From: JBMOLL01 sp049325415
Lineage (GTDB): Bacteria; Bacteroidota; Bacteroidia; Bacteroidales; GCA-2748055
Reading direction: 5' to 3'
Assembly: GCA_049325415.1 (NCBI GenBank)
Contig: JBMOLL010000101.1
Span: forward strand, 1 to 47,461
Length of the DNA stretch: 47,461 nt
Position numbers and translations under genes: made by a program. The notes under the pieces are model-generated. The model saw only the letters and a list, made by a program, of their open reading frames with translations. It was not told the origin of the DNA and did no database searches. Of this stretch, positions 1 to 6,933 are shown one piece after another. How positions within the stretch are numbered: the stretch's first letter is position 1; every line of letters starts with the position of its first letter.

Positions 1-192
1 TCAATTGTTTACATAATATCAATATTTTTTCAACAGCAGTATTGCTTGATAAATATTTTACTAAATTTAATTAACCAAAGCCATGTAAATAAATTCAGAG
101 ATTTCTTATATAATTTCAGTGGTATTCCAGGAATACTTGCTGATGGTAAGTTGCATCATCTTGCCTGAACCTAAAATGATATAAAGAAAAAA

Positions 193-216
193 GGGTAAAA
201 CATTACTGTTTTACCC
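193..216 (-). terminator. Hairpin, possible minus-strand terminator, in the leader region of the first gene
   Basis: A perfect 9-bp stem (GGGTAAAAC / GTTTTACCC) encloses a 6-nt loop. Read on the minus strand it is followed by a T-run, as in an intrinsic terminator; on the plus strand no T-run follows. No minus-strand gene lies just to its right, so it may instead be a leader structure or a leftover. The rest of 1-280 is AT-rich and no gene was recognised in it. Confidence 0.4.
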
Positions 217-280
217 CGGGTATTAATGAGTATTGTGTCAGCCTCGAAAACCAGACACAAACTCCTAATCGTGTAAAAAT

Positions 281-1600
281 ATGAAAAAAATTAGTGTGTT
301 TATTGCTATTGTAGCAATTTCTGTATTGTTTATCGCCTGCAATACAATTGAAGATGAGTCGGTCATTTCTTCAAATGAAGTAACTAAAACCCAATTATCC
401 GAAAGCGAATTGTATTTGAAAAATCAATTATCTGAAACAGCGCAGCTAATTGCAATAATCAGTCAGGACAAAACCGTTCTGATTGATCTGGTCAATGCTA
501 TTAAAGCCCAGCCGAAGGTAATGGAGGACCGTATCCGTTTTAAAGACCTGATATCTGATTCAGATGAGCTTAAATCATCGGGAGGAAAAGAATCTGCTTT
601 TTCAGCTGCCTTTAAAGAACAACTGGGAAAGACAAAATTGAAAAGCACCTCTGCTGACCTGATCAATGATCTGGTTTCAGCTGGTATCGAGATCTATATT
701 CCATATCCCATAGAAGACTATCCGGAGGGCACCGATATTGTGGTTACTTCCGATCCTTTGGATAACATTTATGAGAATGTTGGTTATTATGTGAGCGATC
801 CGGAATTAACGGTAATGGCTAACGATGAATTAGCAGAAAAATATCCTGTAATCATTGTTAATTCACAAATGTTCTCAGATGAAAAAATGGAGGAATTGGA
901 AAGATCCCAGGAAATAGCTGAGCAGAATGCAAAACTTTTCAAAGAAGGGAACCTTAAGAGTGTTAGTTCAAGCCCGATTGATGACTGGTATAATGAAAGC
1001 AAAAGGTATGAAGTAGCCATACCCAAAATATTCTGTTTGAATGATTATGTTGAAGGACTTTTTGCTCAAGAAGGCACAATCGTACTTACAGGAGGTACAG
1101 TCTCTTTTGATGGTAATACTCATGCGGTATTAGCAAGTCCAAACCTGGGAACAGTAACATATGGTCTGCCTCGTAAATACGAACGATATGCAAATAATGG
1201 TTGGTACGCTGGCTGGTTTGATGTTAACTTCATTGCATGGCTGGATTGGCAACCTGCAATAACACAGAACTCATTAACTGTATATATTGATCTTCCAACT
1301 GTTGTTACTACAGTCAATACAAAAAACACTATCGCCTGGAAAGAATACAATGGAATACTAAGTTTCTTAAAAGGTGTAAGCACTGATATACAGGTTCAAA
1401 CAGCTTCGACTAATATGGACCATTTATATTTTTCGATGAACTACCTGAGAGAAAGATATAAATATGATTACACATCAGCAGGAACTGTTTGGGGTGAAGA
1501 TGGAGAAAAACTGGTTTTAATAAATTCAGTGATTGGGAAAAGGCCTGCAATATGCTACAATACAGAGCTTTTATTTGCAACATATTGTGTGAATTGGTAG
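281..1600 (+). CDS. Predicted lipoprotein of unknown function
   Basis: The 439-residue protein starts with a lipoprotein signal peptide: a Lys-Lys start, a hydrophobic stretch and Cys20 after FIA, so it is probably lipid-anchored in the envelope. Residues 20-130 are polar and likely helical. The C-terminal half is rich in Trp, Tyr and Gly and looks like a globular or beta-rich domain. No family is recognised. It leads a same-strand group with two small barrel-like proteins, but a perfect 28-bp palindrome separates it from the next gene, so co-transcription is uncertain. Base use is AT-rich like its neighbours up to about 6.4 kb. The reading frame and signal peptide are clear; the function is not. 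Confidence 0.75.
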   Translation: MKKISVFIAIVAISVLFIACNTIEDESVISSNEVTKTQLSESELYLKNQLSETAQLIAIISQDKTVLIDLVNAIKAQPKVMEDRIRFKDLISDSDELKSSGGKESAFSAAFKEQLGKTKLKSTSADLINDLVSAGIEIYIPYPIEDYPEGTDIVVTSDPLDNIYENVGYYVSDPELTVMANDELAEKYPVIIVNSQMFSDEKMEELERSQEIAEQNAKLFKEGNLKSVSSSPIDDWYNESKRYEVAIPKIFCLNDYVEGLFAQEGTIVLTGGTVSFDGNTHAVLASPNLGTVTYGLPRKYERYANNGWYAGWFDVNFIAWLDWQPAITQNSLTVYIDLPTVVTTVNTKNTIAWKEYNGILSFLKGVSTDIQVQTASTNMDHLYFSMNYLRERYKYDYTSAGTVWGEDGEKLVLINSVIGKRPAICYNTELLFATYCVNW

Positions 1601-1613
1601 AAACAAATTAACG

Positions 1614-1641
1614 GATAGTCTGGAGATATCTCCAGACTATC
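1614..1641. terminator. Perfect 28-bp palindrome, likely terminator
   Basis: This 28-bp sequence equals its own reverse complement, with arms GATAGTCTGGAGAT and its complement. It starts 13 nt after the stop of the lipoprotein gene. The stem could extrude as a 12-13 bp hairpin. There is no strong T-run after it (TTAAAAAATT), so it may be a weak terminator, an mRNA-stabilising hairpin or a protein-binding palindrome. Confidence 0.5.
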
Positions 1642-1656
1642 TTAAAAAATTGCGCT

Positions 1657-2292
1657 ATGAGATTAATTATACTTTTCATTGCTTCTTTAAGTTTATCAAT
1701 ATCATGTTTTTCACAAAAAAACATGATTTCAACCAAGATTGGTGTAATTCATTATTCAAATTCCAGAGATTTCAATTCCATTCAAATACAATATGAAAGA
1801 GAGCTTTCTGATAAACTTAGCTTAAGTGCAGGTTTGAGAATACATAGTGGATTTCAGGATGATTACACTTTTAGCAGCATTGATACAATAACGATTATTT
1901 CAAAGTATATTACTAAGTCCATTGATTTGAAAAAAATCGATGTATCAGTTATCCTGATTCCAGTGAATCTTAAACATTTTAAATTGAAAACTGGTATTGG
2001 TGCTGATGTGGGCTGTTCGAGCTATGCGGTTTCTCATGAAGGTTATACAGTTTTAACCTCAGAGTATTCAGCGTATGGATACTATTTATCAAAACAGTAT
2101 TATAAATACGAAATAGAAAACATCATTGACCTGGGTGTTCATTTCTTTTTTGAACCCTCCTATTATCTCGACAATAACCTGTTCTTCTCGCTTCAGGCCT
2201 TGTATAATAAAGTCTTTTTTGAAGAAGCCTATAAACCCGTTTACAGGCTGTCTCCCATCGTTTTCAGTGTCGGTATCGGATATAAATTTTAA
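1657..2292 (+). CDS. Small outer-membrane beta-barrel-like protein
   Basis: The 211-residue protein has an N-terminal signal peptide of about 20 residues (hydrophobic run ending near CFSQ). The body has alternating hydrophobic and polar residues, many Tyr and Ser, and ends in GIGYKF with a terminal Phe, as is common for outer-membrane barrels. No exact family is recognised; it resembles the small porin-like proteins of Bacteroidetes only in general features. It is followed after 7 nt by another small exported protein, so the two are probably co-transcribed. Its terminal aromatic residue and pattern support the location; the role is unknown. Confidence 0.6.
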   Translation: MRLIILFIASLSLSISCFSQKNMISTKIGVIHYSNSRDFNSIQIQYERELSDKLSLSAGLRIHSGFQDDYTFSSIDTITIISKYITKSIDLKKIDVSVILIPVNLKHFKLKTGIGADVGCSSYAVSHEGYTVLTSEYSAYGYYLSKQYYKYEIENIIDLGVHFFFEPSYYLDNNLFFSLQALYNKVFFEEAYKPVYRLSPIVFSVGIGYKF

Positions 2293-2299
2293 AAAGCTT

Positions 2300-2881
2300 A
2301 TGAAAAACCTAAAATTCCTTCTGCTTATCCTCTTTATCACCCACGCCGGAAAATCACTTTCGCAGGACACGCTTTCAAAAGCTCATCCTTACATGAAAGC
2401 CGGGTATGGCTATATCAATGATGAACTGATGATAGGAGGAGATATGCTCTGTGCAGAAACCGGAATCCGATTAAAAAATAACTATATCCTGTCTCTGAAT
2501 TACAAATTTGGTGAAACAACCAATAACAAAGGAAATTTTTCATATCTGGGAGTGAGTTCTGCCCAACTGATCTATACCACAAAAATAGTTACTTTTTTTA
2601 CCGATTACGATTTCAGGTCGAAAAACGGCAGGCACAGTTTTATGCCAGGATTGGGAGTTTTCTACAGCAAACAGAATTGGGAACGGTGGCATGAAGATGA
2701 ATCAGCTAACCTGTTGATTGATAAAGACTCCTGGGAAGATATCGGATTTGCAGGTGAGATAAGCTATTATTACAATTTTGTAAACGGTATTTCACTGGGA
2801 ATCAACTGTTCTGCCTATCTGTCGACTATCATGGGGCCGCTTTACTATACAGTTTCACCGGTGATGAAGATTAGTTTGTAA
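2300..2881 (+). CDS. Exported, probably outer-membrane barrel protein
   Basis: The 193-residue protein starts at the ATG at 2300. A longer frame from 2126 exists but overlaps the preceding gene and lacks a signal at its start, whereas the 2300 start gives a clean signal peptide (MKNLKFLLLILFITHAGKSLS). The mature part begins QDT and has repeated amphipathic strands with Tyr, Gly and Asn, for example LSLNYKFGE and LGVFYSKQNW. It ends in KISL. This suggests a small beta-barrel like its upstream neighbour, 7 nt away. No family is recognised and no function is proposed. Confidence 0.6.
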   Translation: MKNLKFLLLILFITHAGKSLSQDTLSKAHPYMKAGYGYINDELMIGGDMLCAETGIRLKNNYILSLNYKFGETTNNKGNFSYLGVSSAQLIYTTKIVTFFTDYDFRSKNGRHSFMPGLGVFYSKQNWERWHEDESANLLIDKDSWEDIGFAGEISYYYNFVNGISLGINCSAYLSTIMGPLYYTVSPVMKISL

Positions 2882-2906
2882 ATGAATTGTTCCGAAAGGT
2901 GTGCCA

Positions 2907-3262
2907 GAAACTTCTCTTCTTTATTGAAGGTGAGTTTGCTCATTCTTTAAAAAATACAGTTATTTCTCCATAATTCTGTCCTATAATGAAGGATGCTTAA
3001 ACTGAATTCACCCTGTGGCCGAAGGCCACAAACAAAGCTAACCGGGGTCTCGCCCCCGGTACCAAAGCGTAAACATCGCGACCCCGGAGGGGTCGAACAT
3101 CCCGGAACGTGGACTGCTGAATGCCGGGTATAAACAAACGGACAATGGGCTGCCGGTTCAGCCATGATTGTGCGACCCCTCCGGGGTCGGGCCTGGCTTG
3201 CTGCCATTGCCGGGGGTGGGACCCCGGTTATCTTGTGCGACCCTTTCAGGGTCGGATAAGTG
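2907..3262. repeat. GC-rich palindrome-cluster repeat, copy 1 (fullest)
   Basis: This non-coding element lies in AT-rich surroundings. The palindromes seen are TGTGGCCGAAGGCCACA (3014-3030), ACCGGGGT..CCCCGGT (3041-3060), GACCCCGGAGGGGTC (3080-3094), GACCCCTCCGGGGTC (3174-3188), CCGGGG..CCCCGG (3210-3227) and GACCCTTTCAGGGTC (3239-3253). Its first 250 bp or so match copy 3 (5240-5479) closely, including a less GC-rich leader. Copy 2 (4543-4700) shares the central and right parts. A minus-strand open frame across it (2947-3207) recurs in copy 3 but looks like a by-product of the palindromes, not a gene. It fills most of the 2882-3311 gap. Function unknown. Confidence 0.85.
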
Positions 3263-3311
3263 TTGGGTGAACTGTCTGTTTAAAACTATACGAACCCAAA
3301 TATTTTTTTTA

Positions 3312-4283
3312 CTATTTCTGCCTATTTAAATTGAAGAATGAGAAACATAATTCATCATAATTGCGAAGCATAGAATCAGTTTTTAAAACAACGTATTCCA
3401 CCTCAGAAAGATATTTGATTCCAACCATGGTCATTAAATATTTACTAAGAGATAATTGCAAATTATCTTCATTTATAATGTAATCAACGTAATAATCTGG
3501 GGCTGTAAATAAATCATTCTTTATCATTACTTCAGCAATTTTTAAACTATCAATTCTTGTTAATGATGTGATCATATCTGTATTTTCCAGATCAGTTTCC
3601 AGCGGAAAATATTTCAATGGTAAGTACTCTGATTTAGCTTCTAAAAACATTTTCTTTTCTATTGGTTCTTTAATAGAAATAATTTTCGTCTTTGGAAAAA
3701 CAGATGATACAGAAATTTTTACATCATTTCGTACTTCAAATATATTCATCCAGGAAAAATAAAGTTCACTGATAGTCTCTTTTTTTGGTTCTATTTCGAA
3801 AATCGATACTATTCTTATAGAATCTTCACCTTTGTCATGTCTTGACAATTGCAATTCTTTCACTTTAATCTTTACTATACTATCGAAATCTGGTGAACCA
3901 TATTTCTCTTTCCAATTCTTGTATTCATTCAAATAAGTGTTAACATATTGATTATATTCCATTTCCCACTCTTTACGAATGTTTTCTAAAATTTCGTGTT
4001 TAAAACAAGAATCTCGAAATACAATATAACTATATAACTTTTGATAATTTAATTCACCATATTTAATGCTATCTTCTTTAGTAATGATTAAATATTCTTT
4101 TGCATATTGAACATATTTATACATATTTTCAAATACATCATTATTCAACATCTCCTTTTCAGATATTGAATCAATCTCCATATAGATACCATATTCAAGG
4201 AAGTCGCTAACTACTTGACAACCTATATAATCACAACTAAATAAAAATATAATTGTGATAAGAATAAAAAGACGTGAATTCAT
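3312..4283 (-). CDS. Predicted lipoprotein of unknown function
   Basis: The 323-residue protein has a lipoprotein signal ending in FLFSC, with Cys17 as the likely lipidation site. The rest is hydrophilic, rich in Glu, Lys, Ile and Tyr, with predicted helices around residues 100-145. No known domain is recognised. Coding sequence is very AT-rich. It lies directly downstream (10 nt) of a truncated gene tail on the same strand and is flanked by GC-rich repeat copies 1 and 2, so it belongs to a rearranged stretch. The frame and lipoprotein signal are well supported; the function is unknown. Confidence 0.7.
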   Translation of the reverse strand: MNSRLFILITIIFLFSCDYIGCQVVSDFLEYGIYMEIDSISEKEMLNNDVFENMYKYVQYAKEYLIITKEDSIKYGELNYQKLYSYIVFRDSCFKHEILENIRKEWEMEYNQYVNTYLNEYKNWKEKYGSPDFDSIVKIKVKELQLSRHDKGEDSIRIVSIFEIEPKKETISELYFSWMNIFEVRNDVKISVSSVFPKTKIISIKEPIEKKMFLEAKSEYLPLKYFPLETDLENTDMITSLTRIDSLKIAEVMIKNDLFTAPDYYVDYIINEDNLQLSLSKYLMTMVGIKYLSEVEYVVLKTDSMLRNYDELCFSFFNLNRQK

Positions 4284-4292
4284 AATATGACT

Positions 4293-4484
4293 TTAAAATC
4301 GAAATATAGCAGTTCTTTGAGAATTGTCCTTATAAAATCCTCTTTTCTCAACCTCAAATGGAATGAAATACCAAATTGGCTCAGAAAAGCCTGGGATTTC
4401 TATAGTAAAATATAAACGATTTGGATTTTGAAATCTTAAACTTTGATCAATTATTAAATAAGGAAGAATAGAAAAACAAGTAGT
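4293..4484 (-). pseudogene. C-terminal remnant of an unidentified gene
   Basis: An open minus-strand frame of 63 codons with protein-like composition ends at the TAA at 4293-4295; it includes LRFQNPNRLYFTIEIPGF and EPIWYFIPFEVEKRGFY. It has no start codon: upstream it is closed by a TGA at 4485-4487, and repeat copy 2 begins about 60 bp further on. This looks like the end of a gene whose front was lost by deletion or frameshift next to the repeat. It sits 9 nt before the start of the following lipoprotein gene, as an operon partner would. The parent gene is not recognised. The remaining 4485-4542 is AT-rich with nothing seen. Confidence 0.45.
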
Positions 4485-4542
4485 TCATCACCATCACAAT
4501 TGTAATCTTTCGAATACATGCTTTAAGAAAATTCTTCCTCAT

Positions 4543-4700
4543 CTAAACACCGCGACCCCGGAGGGGTCTAACATCCAGGATTATGGACTGCTGTAAAACG
4601 CGCATAAACAAACGGACAAAGGGATGCCGGTTCAGCCATGATTGTGCTACCCTTCCATGGTCGTGTCTGACCTGTTGCCATTGAAGGGGATGTTGACCAT
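4543..4700. repeat. GC-rich palindrome-cluster repeat, copy 2 (decayed)
   Basis: This copy shares the block from TAAACACCGCGACCCC onward with copies 1 and 3, including the intact palindrome GACCCCGGAGGGGTC at 4554-4568 and the stretch ATGCCGGTTCAGCCATGATT seen in copy 1. The second palindrome of copy 1 (GACCCCTCCGGGGTC) is degenerate here (TACCCTTCCATGGTC), so it can no longer pair well. The leader and the TGTGGCC palindrome are absent. It appears to be an older, truncated copy. Confidence 0.75.
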
Positions 4701-4744
4701 TGCCAAAATTTTACTTAATTAGTACTTGTTGCTTGTTGTTTATC

Positions 4745-5128
4745 TTAAATTATTACTACTACTATAAAAGATAAAAATGTTAAAACCACATATAATCCAA
4801 AGTAATAATTCATATTTCTTTTTTGAACCTTATCAGAATCCGAATATTTTTCCTTCACTGCTTTATATTTCTTTTCCCTAACAAACAAAAGATAAGTGAC
4901 AAAATAGGTAACTGCAAATAATGCAATTACCTCATATTGATTTGTAATACAAAAAGGCAAAATCTTAACCTTATCTATCGCAGTAAACAAAGTGATAAAA
5001 TTAAAGTTAAGCAACAGAGTTAACATAAATAAAGCAAAATGAGCATTATTGTCTTCACTCTGTCCTTTTAAAGTCAAGCTATTCAATTTATAGTAGATAA
5101 GTTCAAAGAATTTATACAAACTTTTCAT
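4745..5128 (-). CDS. Small integral membrane protein, paralogue of the 5504-5878 gene
   Basis: The 127-residue protein has three or four hydrophobic segments (about residues 28-50, 62-82 and 107-127) and a Lys/Glu-rich loop (REKKYKAVKEKYSDSDK) before the last one. It aligns along its length with the 124-residue protein at 5504-5878: the N-terminal FF-x-IYYKL / IF-x-IFYRL, a mid segment ending DKVKI / NHIEI, the charged loop and a final hydrophobic segment. The two are therefore ancient duplicates. Its start lies 2 nt after the stop of a truncated gene tail, and the paralogue likewise starts 6 nt after a broken Hint gene. No family is recognised. Confidence 0.65.
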   Translation of the reverse strand: MKSLYKFFELIYYKLNSLTLKGQSEDNNAHFALFMLTLLLNFNFITLFTAIDKVKILPFCITNQYEVIALFAVTYFVTYLLFVREKKYKAVKEKYSDSDKVQKRNMNYYFGLYVVLTFLSFIVVVII

Positions 5129-5130
5129 AT

Positions 5131-5217
5131 TTACTTGTTAAAATTCAAAATTATAGAAACAAAAGTTCCAGGTCTTACATTTGGTTTAATAACTGCTCCA
5201 GTACTTTCATATAATAT
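5131..5217 (-). pseudogene. Possible short C-terminal gene remnant
   Basis: A 28-codon open frame with coding-like content (ESTGAVIKPNVRPGTF) ends in TAA two bases before the ATG of the small membrane protein. It is closed upstream by TGA at 5218-5220, and repeat copy 3 starts at about 5240. The layout repeats that of the other truncated tails nearby: a gene end, then an intact small gene, with a GC-rich repeat on the other side. It is too short to be sure; it could be chance. Confidence 0.3.
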
Positions 5218-5239
5218 TCACAAGTTTTTTCTTAAATCC

Positions 5240-5479
5240 GAAACCTCTCATCTTTACTGAAAGTGAGTTTGTTCATCCTTATCAAATTACTGTTTATTAT
5301 CCATAACTCAATTCTATAATGAAGAAATCGTAAACTTAATTTACCCTGTGGCCGAAGGCCACAAACAAAACTAACCGGGGTCCCACCCCCGGTATCAAAG
5401 CGTAAACACCGCGACCCCGGAGGGGTCGTACATCGCGGAACGTGGACTGCTGAATACCGCGTATAAACAGACGGAACAA
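5240..5479. repeat. GC-rich palindrome-cluster repeat, copy 3 (left half)
   Basis: This copy matches the first 250 bp or so of copy 1 with few differences, in the same orientation, including the palindromes at 5347-5363 (TGTGGCC..GGCCACA), 5374-5393 (ACCGGGG..CCCCGGT) and 5413-5427 (GACCCCGGAGGGGTC). Similarity stops just after TATAAACAGACGGA, so the right half with the mirrored palindromes is missing. The compensating changes inside the CCGGGGT stem (TCTCGC in copy 1, TCCCAC here) leave pairing intact. The minus-strand frame at 5232-5501 is treated as spurious. Confidence 0.8.
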
Positions 5480-5503
5480 TAGCGAAATAATAATAGTTCA
5501 ATT

Positions 5504-5878
5504 TTAAGGCGCTAGGAAATAACAGGAAGCAAAAAAGTATACCAATATTAGAATACTTCGAAATATCTTTTTTAAAGTGTTCTCAGATTTCCATTTCTCC
5601 TCCAGATCCTTGAATTTCAATAGTTTTATATATCTAATGGAATTCAAACCAATAAACACAACATATCCGATAACATACTGATAATAATATAAAGACCTTA
5701 TATAAACTCTTGCTATTTCTATATGATTCAATATGGCCATAATACTGACAAACTGCATAAATGATAATGCCATCACTCCGATAAATATATTACCATCTGT
5801 ATACCTGTTTTCAGGCAAATTTCCAAAAAGAATGGCCAAACGATAAAATATATAATCAAAGATGATTAGTGGGTTCAT
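5504..5878 (-). CDS. Small integral membrane protein, paralogue of the 4745-5128 gene
   Basis: The 124-residue protein has hydrophobic segments at about residues 31-50, 65-80 and 107-123, with a charged loop (KFKDLEEKWKSENTLKK) before the last. The arrangement and many positions match the 127-residue protein about 750 bp downstream on the same strand. It starts 6 nt after the stop of the Hint-domain remnant, so it was probably co-transcribed with that gene. It could be a membrane partner of the Hint protein, but this is inference from position only. No family is recognised. Confidence 0.6.
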   Translation of the reverse strand: MNPLIIFDYIFYRLAILFGNLPENRYTDGNIFIGVMALSFMQFVSIMAILNHIEIARVYIRSLYYYQYVIGYVVFIGLNSIRYIKLLKFKDLEEKWKSENTLKKIFRSILILVYFFASCYFLAP

Positions 5879-5884
5879 ATTGCA

Positions 5885-6308
5885 TTATTTCATTGAATTA
5901 GATTCATTGCTTACCAAAATCCCATTTGCAAAGAAATTAGTACTATTTGAAATTTTCGAAAGATTATATGTTTTAATTGTCATATCCAATGGTGCTATTC
6001 TGAAAATTTTTTGCTTTTTAATTTTATCTCCAAATATTGACAGACACATATCAGATGGCTGTAATAGTTTTACTTGAAGACCATAATTGTCATATGTAGC
6101 CTGAGGGTTAAATGAACACCAACCTTTGTTAAATACATAAAAAGGATGGTCTTCATTACTGATAATTTCTTCGCCATTTTTAAACGAAACTCTAACTAAA
6201 TACCTCCGCTGCAAAACCACAATAGATAGTAGGATTATCATCAGTTAAAGTGGTGTTTGAGCAAGAAATTAAGCAGACAAAAAAAAGAAATAATAAAGAA
6301 TATTTCAT
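5885..6308 (-). pseudogene. Broken lipoprotein gene with a C-terminal Hint (hedgehog/intein-type) half-domain
   Basis: The start at 6308 gives a lipoprotein signal (LFFVCLISC, Cys16) but this frame stops at 6192. An overlapping frame, open from 6241, continues to 5885 and shows the second half of a Hint domain: VSFKNGEEIISNEDHPFYV, KGW, a GD-type turn (FGDKIK), then YNLSKI and the end FFANGILVSNE. In Hint domains these are the conserved DHPFYV block and the terminal block ending in Asn. The first half of the domain, with the catalytic Cys and about 60 residues, is absent, and the frames are out of phase. It is therefore most likely a deletion plus frameshift remnant. Hint domains normally carry out self-cleavage or splicing. 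The membrane protein gene follows after 6 nt. Confidence 0.55.
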
Positions 6309-6410
6309 ATCAAAATTTCTTATGAAAATAATAAAATGATTCCAAATCAGCGAACATATAGCTAACTCCAACCATTGGTTTACTCCAATTTCTGACAAAA
6401 TTTAAAAACT

Positions 6411-6457
6411 TTTGTTTTATTCAGGTAATATATTACCTTTGTTGCGTAATATGTTAC
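6411..6457 (+). promoter_or_regulatory. Promoter and tandem operator of the MarR-type gene
   Basis: The -33 element TTTG (6411-6414), a 19-nt spacer and the -7 element TACCTTTG (6434-6441) match the Bacteroidetes consensus TTTG-N19-TAnnTTTG exactly. A perfect 16-bp palindrome AGGTAATATATTACCT (6423-6438) overlaps the spacer and the -7 box. A second, imperfect one, GTAATATGTTAC (6446-6457), covers the expected transcription start; the centres are 21 bp apart, two helical turns. This is the classic layout of an autorepressed MarR gene and rules out start codons upstream of about 6450. Confidence 0.8.
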
Positions 6458-6462
6458 CTGTT

Positions 6463-6915
6463 ATGGAAAAAATGTTTGAAATTTTCGGGAAGATCTTCTT
6501 TATCGCCCAGCAATGGCAGGTGGCCGGCGACAGGGAACTGGGAAGGATCGGGCTGACCACCAAACAGTGGATGCTCCTGGCTGTGCTGGAAAAAATGACC
6601 GCCAGCAAGTCCCCCACCGTCACGGAAACTGCCCGGGCCTTCGGCACCTCACGGCAGAACGTGAAACGTATCGCCGCCGACCTGGAAGCCAAGGGCTTTA
6701 TCGAGATCATCCGCGACGGCTCCGATCACCGGATCCAGCGCTTCCGGCTCACCGGCCTCCACCATCCGCTGTTCGATACCCCGGAAAACCAGGAATGGCA
6801 GGCCGGCTTTATCGCCCGCTTTTTCCAGGGGATCAGCGCCGAACAGCTCGACAACATGCAGGAGGGGATCAATACCCTACTTGAAAACCTCCATGCCGGT
6901 ACACACGAAGATTAA
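6463..6915 (+). CDS. MarR-family transcriptional regulator
   Basis: The 150-residue protein has a MarR-like winged helix-turn-helix at about residues 35-105: LTTKQWMLLAVL, then TVTETARAFGTSRQNVKRIAADLEAKGFI as the recognition region, and the wing at RDGSDHRIQRFRLT. An N-terminal helix and the C-terminal helices (residues 110-145) would form the dimer. The ATG at 6463 is chosen because the promoter -7 box and expected transcription start lie at 6434-6448, so the longer frame from 6412 cannot be read. It probably represses itself through the palindromes at 6423-6457 and controls the lipoprotein gene 18 nt downstream. GC content rises sharply here compared with the region before it. The inducer is unknown. 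Confidence 0.9.
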   Translation: MEKMFEIFGKIFFIAQQWQVAGDRELGRIGLTTKQWMLLAVLEKMTASKSPTVTETARAFGTSRQNVKRIAADLEAKGFIEIIRDGSDHRIQRFRLTGLHHPLFDTPENQEWQAGFIARFFQGISAEQLDNMQEGINTLLENLHAGTHED

Positions 6916-6933
6916 CCTTAAACAACACAACTT

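Noticed and set aside
2947..3207. Minus-strand open frame of 86 codons across repeat copy 1, similar to the one at 5232-5501 in copy 3
   Set aside because: The likeness follows from the DNA repeat itself. The frame is broken in copy 2, has no plausible start context and reads through palindromes, so it is not taken as a gene.
6309..6398. N-terminal extension of the Hint-remnant lipoprotein frame to 6398
   Set aside because: The extension is not signal-like, while MKYSLLFLFFVCLISC from 6308 is a clear lipoprotein signal.
6412..6462. Longer N-terminus for the MarR-type protein
   Set aside because: The region contains the promoter -7 box and operator, so it lies upstream of the expected transcript start.
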